A stretch of 8,943 nt of DNA, taken from positions 1-8,943 of the forward strand of contig CAIMDR010000013.1 in NCBI GenBank assembly GCA_903839795.1, in the 5' to 3' direction. The DNA is from an uncultured Methylococcaceae bacterium (GTDB lineage Bacteria; Pseudomonadota; Gammaproteobacteria; Methylococcales; Methylomonadaceae). Of this stretch, positions 5,608 to 8,943 are shown piece after piece. The notes under the pieces were generated by a model. The model had not been told where the DNA came from. It did no database searches and saw only the letters and a list, made by a program, of their open reading frames with translations. The position numbers and the translations under genes were made by a program. Each line of letters starts with the position of its first letter. Position 1 is the stretch's first letter.

Positions 5608-6033
5608 ATGAAAAAGTTATTTTTTATAATCCAGTTATGCGCCGTTGTAATTATGTACTCAACGGGATCTTATGCGGATGACGATGACCGTGGATGGGGC
5701 GGTTATGGCTATGAAAATCATGGCAGGGAGCATCACGGACATCACGGTCATCACCGTGAGCACTATTACCCGCAGCCGCAAGTGAGCTATTATTATGCTG
5801 AACCTCAAGTTCGCTACTATGCGCCACCACCGGTTCGCTATTATCCGCAACCACCAGTGCAATCTTATCAACAGCAGCCCCAACGTTATCAAGATCCACG
5901 CTCCACGCAAGGCTTGGCGGGCGGAGTTATTGGCAGTGTTTTTGGGTATCAAATGGGTAGCGGTGATCCGGTCATGACCGGGTTGGGTGCCGCAGCCGGT
6001 TCTTATTTGGGCAATGGCATGTCGGGAAGATGA
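5608..6033 (+). CDS. Exported His/Tyr/Pro-rich glycine-zipper protein, copy 2
   Basis: This 141-aa paralogue of the preceding gene has the same layout: a signal peptide at 1-23 (cleavage after SYA, then four Asp), eight His at 38-52 in an HHGHHGHH context, and a C-terminal glycine zipper. Its last 50 residues match the last 50 of copy 1 at 43 positions, and a 32-nt DNA stretch (5881-5912) is identical to 5394-5425, so the pair arose by fairly recent duplication. It has an insertion absent from copy 1: four 8-residue repeats of the type YYPQPQVS / YYAEPQVR / YYAPPPVR / YYPQPPVQ at 53-85, giving an extended Tyr/Pro region. It is likely periplasmic or envelope-attached. Its role is unknown; metal binding or envelope stress is speculation. 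Confidence 0.87.
   Translation: MKKLFFIIQLCAVVIMYSTGSYADDDDRGWGGYGYENHGREHHGHHGHHREHYYPQPQVSYYYAEPQVRYYAPPPVRYYPQPPVQSYQQQPQRYQDPRSTQGLAGGVIGSVFGYQMGSGDPVMTGLGAAAGSYLGNGMSGR
5764..5862 (+). repeat. Four 24-bp in-gene repeats coding YYxxPxVx
   Basis: Codons 53-85 of the second glycine-zipper gene consist of four near-repeats of a Tyr-Tyr-x-x-Pro-x-Val-x octapeptide, with one extra Tyr between the first and second. The third positions of codons differ between copies, so the peptide pattern is retained more strictly than the DNA. Copy 1 has only a single YYPQQP at the same place. Confidence 0.75.
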
Positions 6034-6112
6034 AAGCCTTTGTGATTCTTAATTTAACTTGGGAGAATTTATGCGATGACTTTAATGATTGAATGCAAAA
6101 ATACGCGTTACC

Positions 6113-6143
6113 CAGGGCGGGGTCATTAAATAACCACGCCCTG
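6113..6143. terminator. Hairpin between convergent genes, likely terminator
   Basis: CAGGGCGGGGT (6113-6123) pairs with ACCACGCCCTG (6133-6143) with a single mismatch over a 9-nt loop, a strong GC-rich stem. It lies between the glycine-zipper gene ending at 6033 and the sulfurtransferase gene ending at 6154 on the other strand. On plus it is followed by ATTTAG and a later TTATTTT; on minus by GGGTAACGCGTATTTTTGC. The T-runs are not immediate, so efficiency is uncertain, but a shared bidirectional terminator fits the position. Confidence 0.6.
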
Positions 6144-6153
6144 ATTTAGCCGG

Positions 6154-7008
6154 TTATTTTGCGTTACCGGTTGCAATTCCCCGATTTTTATCGCTAATCC
6201 ATTCACTCCAAGACCCCGCATAAAGTTTGGAACCGGTTAACCCCGCGTGTTCCATTGCCAATAAATTATGACAGGCCGTTACGCCTGAGCCGCAATAATG
6301 AACAACCTGTTCGGGTGCGGTCGTGCCGATAAGCATTTTAAATTGACTGCTTAATGATTCGGCTGATAAAAACAATCCCGTGTTATCAAGATTTAATTGA
6401 AAAGGGCGATTTAATGCGCCTGGAATATGACCGGCAACCGGATCAATGGGTTCTTGTTCGCCGCGATAGCGTTCGGGGGTGCGGGCATCAATCAGGCAAA
6501 TTGCTTTTCTTGCGAGACTGTTTTGGACTTGTAAGGCTTTAAGCCAGTGAGCACTGTTTAGATAAGGTCTAAAGGTAACAGGTTTTAGGGTCGGCAAGTG
6601 AGTTGTCAGGGCAAAGCCTTGTTGTTGCCAGTGTTGAATGCCACCATTTAATACCGCCACGTTATCATGTCCCAAACAACGTAATAACCACCACAAGCGG
6701 CCTGCAAAAGTGCCGCCGGTATCGTCATAACAAACGACTTGGCTCTGGTTGGTTATGCCCCAGGTACCCAGTTTTTTTGCCAAAAGTCTAAAGTCGGGCA
6801 GGGGATGGCGGCCGGTAAAATCGGTGATGATTGCAGATAAGTCTTTGTTCAGGTCAGCATAACGGGCATGGGGTATATGGCCGTGGCGATAAGCATAACT
6901 GCCTGCCTCGCTGTTTGCCAGCGAAAACCGGCAATCGACAATAATCCATTTAGGGTCATTAATCTGTTGATGGAGTGTGCTTGCGGAAATCAGTGTGTTG
7001 TAAGTCAT
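6154..7008 (-). CDS. sseA: Sulfurtransferase, SseA/3-mercaptopyruvate type
   Basis: This is a two-domain rhodanese-family enzyme that moves a sulfane sulfur from a donor (3-mercaptopyruvate or thiosulfate) to a thiol or cyanide acceptor in the cytoplasm. The length of 284 aa matches E. coli SseA (281). The inactive N-terminal rhodanese domain (about 1-135) contains VDCRF, RHGHIPHARY and CYDDTGGTFAGRLWWLLR. The catalytic domain (about 165-280) has LIDARTPERYRGE, GHIPGALNRP and the active loop HYCGSGVTACHN with Cys239. A CGSGVT loop is typical of mercaptopyruvate sulfurtransferases, whereas thiosulfate enzymes usually have CRKGVT. The ATG at 7008 is preceded by AGAGG (7022-7018) at 9-nt spacing, placed inside the end of the upstream oxidoreductase gene whose stop is 4 nt away, so translation is probably coupled. 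The substrate assignment is by motif only. Confidence 0.93.
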   Translation of the reverse strand: MTYNTLISASTLHQQINDPKWIIVDCRFSLANSEAGSYAYRHGHIPHARYADLNKDLSAIITDFTGRHPLPDFRLLAKKLGTWGITNQSQVVCYDDTGGTFAGRLWWLLRCLGHDNVAVLNGGIQHWQQQGFALTTHLPTLKPVTFRPYLNSAHWLKALQVQNSLARKAICLIDARTPERYRGEQEPIDPVAGHIPGALNRPFQLNLDNTGLFLSAESLSSQFKMLIGTTAPEQVVHYCGSGVTACHNLLAMEHAGLTGSKLYAGSWSEWISDKNRGIATGNAK

Positions 7009-7012
7009 GTGT

Positions 7013-7891
7013 TTAAACCTCTAGTATTATTTTGCCGATGTGCTGGCTGCTTTCCATGAGTTCATGGGCTTTGGCGGCATCATTGAGTGCAAAGGTGGAA
7101 TGAATAACGGGTAAGATTTTTCCGGTTGCCAGTAAAGGCCAGACTTTTTGATACAGCTGTTGGGCAATATTGGCTTTAAAGTCATCGTCTCTGGCTCTTA
7201 ATGTCGATCCGGTTAGGGTCAGTCGTTTCAGCATCAGGGATAGTAAGTTGATTTCTGCTTTTGCGCCATTTTGGATAGCGATTTGTACCAGTCGGGCATC
7301 GAAAGCCATGCATTTTAGATTACGCGGAAAATAATCGCCACCGATCATATCCAAAATAACATCCACGCCTTTGCTGGCGGTAAGCCGGTTAATTTCTGCA
7401 ACAAAATCCTGTTCTTGATAATTAATGGCGGCATCCGCACCGAGTTCCAGACAACGATGACATTTGGCATCTGATCCTGCGGTGACAATAACTTTAGCAG
7501 CAAAGGCTTTGGCGAGTTGAATGGCGGTTGTACCTATGCCACTGCTACCACCATGTACCAGCAACGTTTCGGTTGGCAGTAGTTGGGCGCGGTCGAAGAC
7601 ATTACTCCAAACAGTAAAAAAAGTTTCCGGTAGTGCCGCCGCTTGTACTAAAGACAAGCCTTCGGGTATCGGTAAACAGTGTGAGGCAGTGGCTAAACAA
7701 TAATCTGCATAACCGCCGCCTGTCACTAGCGCACACACAGCATCCCCCGATTGTAGATGACGAACAGTCGCACCGGTTGCCACGATAGTCCCTGCAATTT
7801 CCAGTCCCGGTATATCAGATGCACCTGAAGGCGCTGGATATAAACCTTTCCGCTGCATAATATCCGGGCGATTAACGCCAGCCGCAGCCAC
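7013..7891 (-). CDS. PIG3-type NAD(P)H quinone oxidoreductase, 5'-truncated by TGA
   Basis: This zinc-free medium-chain dehydrogenase/reductase of the TP53I3/PIG3 quinone oxidoreductase family would reduce quinones or enones with NADPH. The open part (292 aa from a GTG at 7891) begins MAAAGVNRPDIMQRKGLYP. It contains PGLEIAGTIVATG of the GroES-like fold and the nucleotide-binding loop VHGGSSGIGTTAIQLAK (112-128), then GADAAINY, VDVILDMIGGDYF and the C-terminal GKIILEV. The family is normally about 325 aa. The missing first strand is encoded just upstream in the same frame but cut off by TGA at 7900-7898. Reinitiation at the GTG is conceivable (CAGG about 11 nt upstream) but would lose part of the N-terminal fold. 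It is in an operon with the sulfurtransferase gene. Family certain; function of the product doubtful. Confidence 0.85.
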   Translation of the reverse strand: MAAAGVNRPDIMQRKGLYPAPSGASDIPGLEIAGTIVATGATVRHLQSGDAVCALVTGGGYADYCLATASHCLPIPEGLSLVQAAALPETFFTVWSNVFDRAQLLPTETLLVHGGSSGIGTTAIQLAKAFAAKVIVTAGSDAKCHRCLELGADAAINYQEQDFVAEINRLTASKGVDVILDMIGGDYFPRNLKCMAFDARLVQIAIQNGAKAEINLLSLMLKRLTLTGSTLRARDDDFKANIAQQLYQKVWPLLATGKILPVIHSTFALNDAAKAHELMESSQHIGKIILEV

Positions 7892-7897
7892 TTTAAT

Positions 7898-7978
7898 TCA
7901 TACCTGATAATCCGTCGGGACGGGAATGGGGCGTTCTGTCAGTTTTAGCGCCCCGGCTTCTATTTCAATGGCTCGCAT
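7898..7978 (-). pseudogene. Interrupted 5' end of the quinone oxidoreductase gene
   Basis: From the ATG at 7978 the frame reads MRAIEIEAGALKLTERPIPV and continues for 26 codons to Q-V, then TGA (7900-7898), then I-K-V-A-A-A-G-V-N-R in the same frame. PIG3-type enzymes have GEVLIKVAAAGVNRPD here, so the TGA stands where Leu is expected; TTA to TGA is one base change. The uninterrupted gene would be 7013-7978, 321 codons, the usual family length. An in-frame ATG at 7993 would add five residues. The rest of the gene shows no other lesion, so the mutation is recent, a sequence error, or read through. Confidence 0.8.
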
Positions 7979-8025
7979 GGTGTGCTTAAGCATAACTTGA
8001 GTACGGTAAAAAGTGGGATGCGGTT

Positions 8026-8031
8026 ATTATA
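8026..8031 (-). promoter_or_regulatory. TATAAT -10 box for the oxidoreductase-sulfurtransferase operon
   Basis: On the minus strand GCCTATAATAACC contains a consensus -10 hexamer, about 33 nt before the ATG at 7993 and 48 nt before the ATG at 7978. At 17-nt spacing the -35 (AACAAT) is weak, as for the rapA promoter, which has a very similar CTTATAATAG context. An intact promoter in front of a nonsense-bearing gene suggests the operon is still transcribed for the downstream sulfurtransferase. Confidence 0.5.
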
Positions 8032-8179
8032 GGCTTCAGTAATCCTTGATTGTTAGTCGTTTGAGTAAAGTAATCTAAAAAAATTACGGGATAATAAAAA
8101 CAACAACAAGTTAAAATAGCGGGATAGTGGCTATTCAATTTCATTCGCGGTTCAAATAACATACAGACTGGAAATACCT

Positions 8180-8943
8180 ATGCTTAAAGCTGAACTGATG
8201 GAGATTATTACTCATGGCGAAAACTCAGGCGTTGAGTTTAAACGCGATGATATTCGGCCTGAGCAATTGGCAAAAGAAATTGTTGCGCTGGCAAATTTGC
8301 AAGGTGGACGGATATTTCTGGGTGTCGAGGATGATGGCAGTATTTCAGGGTTAAAACAGGTCAACACCCAGGAATGGGTGCTTAATGTTTTTAGGGATAA
8401 AATCTACCCTCAACTCATCCCTTTTTATGAAGAATTAAAATTGGCTGATCAAAAGCGTGTCGCGGTGATCACTATTGCTGCCGGTTTATCAAAACCTTAT
8501 ATGCTTAAACATAATCAGCGCGAAGACATTTATATTCGTATGGGTGATCGCTCTGAGCTGGCAACACGTGAACAGCAGTTAAGACTGTTTGAAAGCGGCG
8601 GCTTATTACATGTTGAAGTGTTGCCGGTTGCCGGCACCCGTATTCTGCATTTGGACAGGCAACGACTTAATTTTTATTTGGCTGAAATTATTAAGGATCC
8701 TGATATACCGGTCACCGATGGGGAATGGGAAAAACGTTTGCTGGGCTTGGGCTTAATGGCTTCAGATGGTTTGGGTAATAATGTTTGTTCAGTCGCCGGT
8801 TTGGTTTGCTTTGCGAATAACCCTCGACGCTATTTAAGGCAGTCGGGACTTCGGGTGATGGTGTTTTCTGGAGCCGATAAGGATTATCAGGCTAAATTGG
8901 ATGTTATTTTGGACGCACCTTTAGTCGGCCGGTGGGTTGTTAA
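8180..8943 (+). CDS. AlbA_2/Schlafen-type putative ATP-binding protein (partial)
   Basis: The 254 codons visible run off the window end with no stop. The N-terminal 130 or so residues are an AlbA_2 (Schlafen AlbA_2, formerly AAA_4) domain. It has GENSGVEFKRD (13-23), with the conserved E-F-K, then AKEIVALANLQGGRIFLGVEDDG (31-53), and later KPYMLKHN and DIYIRMGDRSELATREQ, the latter ending the domain. The following part (LLGLGLM, SVAGLVCFANNPRRYL, LRVMVFSGADKDY) matches the middle region of the bacterial family often named putative transcriptional regulator or ATP-dependent helicase-related; members usually continue into a GHKL-like ATPase and a winged helix, which would lie outside. TGGAAA about 8 nt before the ATG serves as the ribosome site. 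It is divergent from the oxidoreductase operon. Its cellular role is unknown; some homologues are regulators or sit near defence genes. Confidence 0.85.
   Translation, partial: MLKAELMEIITHGENSGVEFKRDDIRPEQLAKEIVALANLQGGRIFLGVEDDGSISGLKQVNTQEWVLNVFRDKIYPQLIPFYEELKLADQKRVAVITIAAGLSKPYMLKHNQREDIYIRMGDRSELATREQQLRLFESGGLLHVEVLPVAGTRILHLDRQRLNFYLAEIIKDPDIPVTDGEWEKRLLGLGLMASDGLGNNVCSVAGLVCFANNPRRYLRQSGLRVMVFSGADKDYQAKLDVILDAPLVGRWVV

Noticed and set aside
5233..5952. Minus-strand ORFs opposite the glycine-zipper genes
   Set aside because: They are antisense shadows of two clear coding genes, and their compositions are what antisense His/Gly/Tyr codons would give.
6061..6129. Tiny ORFs after GGGAG near 6061 (ATG CGA TGA, and a 17-codon frame from 6076)
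   Set aside because: They are too short, lie between the last glycine-zipper gene and the terminator hairpin, and have no recognisable product.
7898..7900. TGA as a selenocysteine codon
   Set aside because: The family has Leu at this site in a buried beta strand, not a catalytic Cys, and no SECIS-like hairpin is apparent just downstream. A nonsense change or sequence error is simpler.

Overview
The window reads like the chromosome of a mid-GC gammaproteobacterium. The main anchor is a full-length RapA (RNA polymerase recycling ATPase) that resembles the E. coli protein along its whole length. Other genes typical of free-living Proteobacteria support this: a CvfB-type S1 protein, a SseA-type sulfurtransferase, a PIG3-type quinone oxidoreductase and small exported glycine-zipper proteins. 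A methanotroph-like lineage (Methylococcales) is possible from overall flavour, but nothing here proves it.

Bases 1-1320 are accessory in character. There is a short peptide resembling a serine-recombinase N-terminus whose start codon position reads AGG. It is fused in frame to an AT-rich coiled-coil ORF (94-324). A 48-codon ORF lies on the minus strand (433-579). Then about 700 bp (600-1300) carry no convincing gene but are packed with inverted repeats. They include five tandem copies of a 42-bp hairpin unit (983-1192) and a degenerate C-rich/G-rich palindromic element before the end of the next operon.

Bases 1327-5036 (minus strand) are a two-gene operon, rapA followed by a cvfB-like gene, with a TATAAT box just upstream of rapA. 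Together they suggest a transcription/RNA-handling unit. Bases 5235-6033 (plus strand) hold two tandem paralogues. Each has a signal peptide, a His-rich segment and a C-terminal glycine zipper, and their last 50 residues are almost identical. A hairpin at 6113-6143 separates them from the convergent minus-strand genes.

Bases 6154-7993 (minus strand) are a quinone oxidoreductase gene followed 4 nt later by a 3-mercaptopyruvate sulfurtransferase-like gene. The oxidoreductase is split by an in-frame TGA at codon 27, at a position where a single base change from TTA (Leu) would restore the family sequence. Its promoter-like TATAAT and the remaining codons are intact, so this is a recent nonsense mutation, a sequencing error or a recoding event. 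A divergent gene at 8180 encodes an AlbA_2/Schlafen-type putative ATP-binding protein and runs off the end of the window.

No CRISPR array, tRNA, rRNA or intact transposase is visible. I do not see a clear new multi-gene system. The most unusual items are the palindrome/tandem-hairpin island at 600-1300, the split oxidoreductase and the duplicated His-rich glycine-zipper pair.
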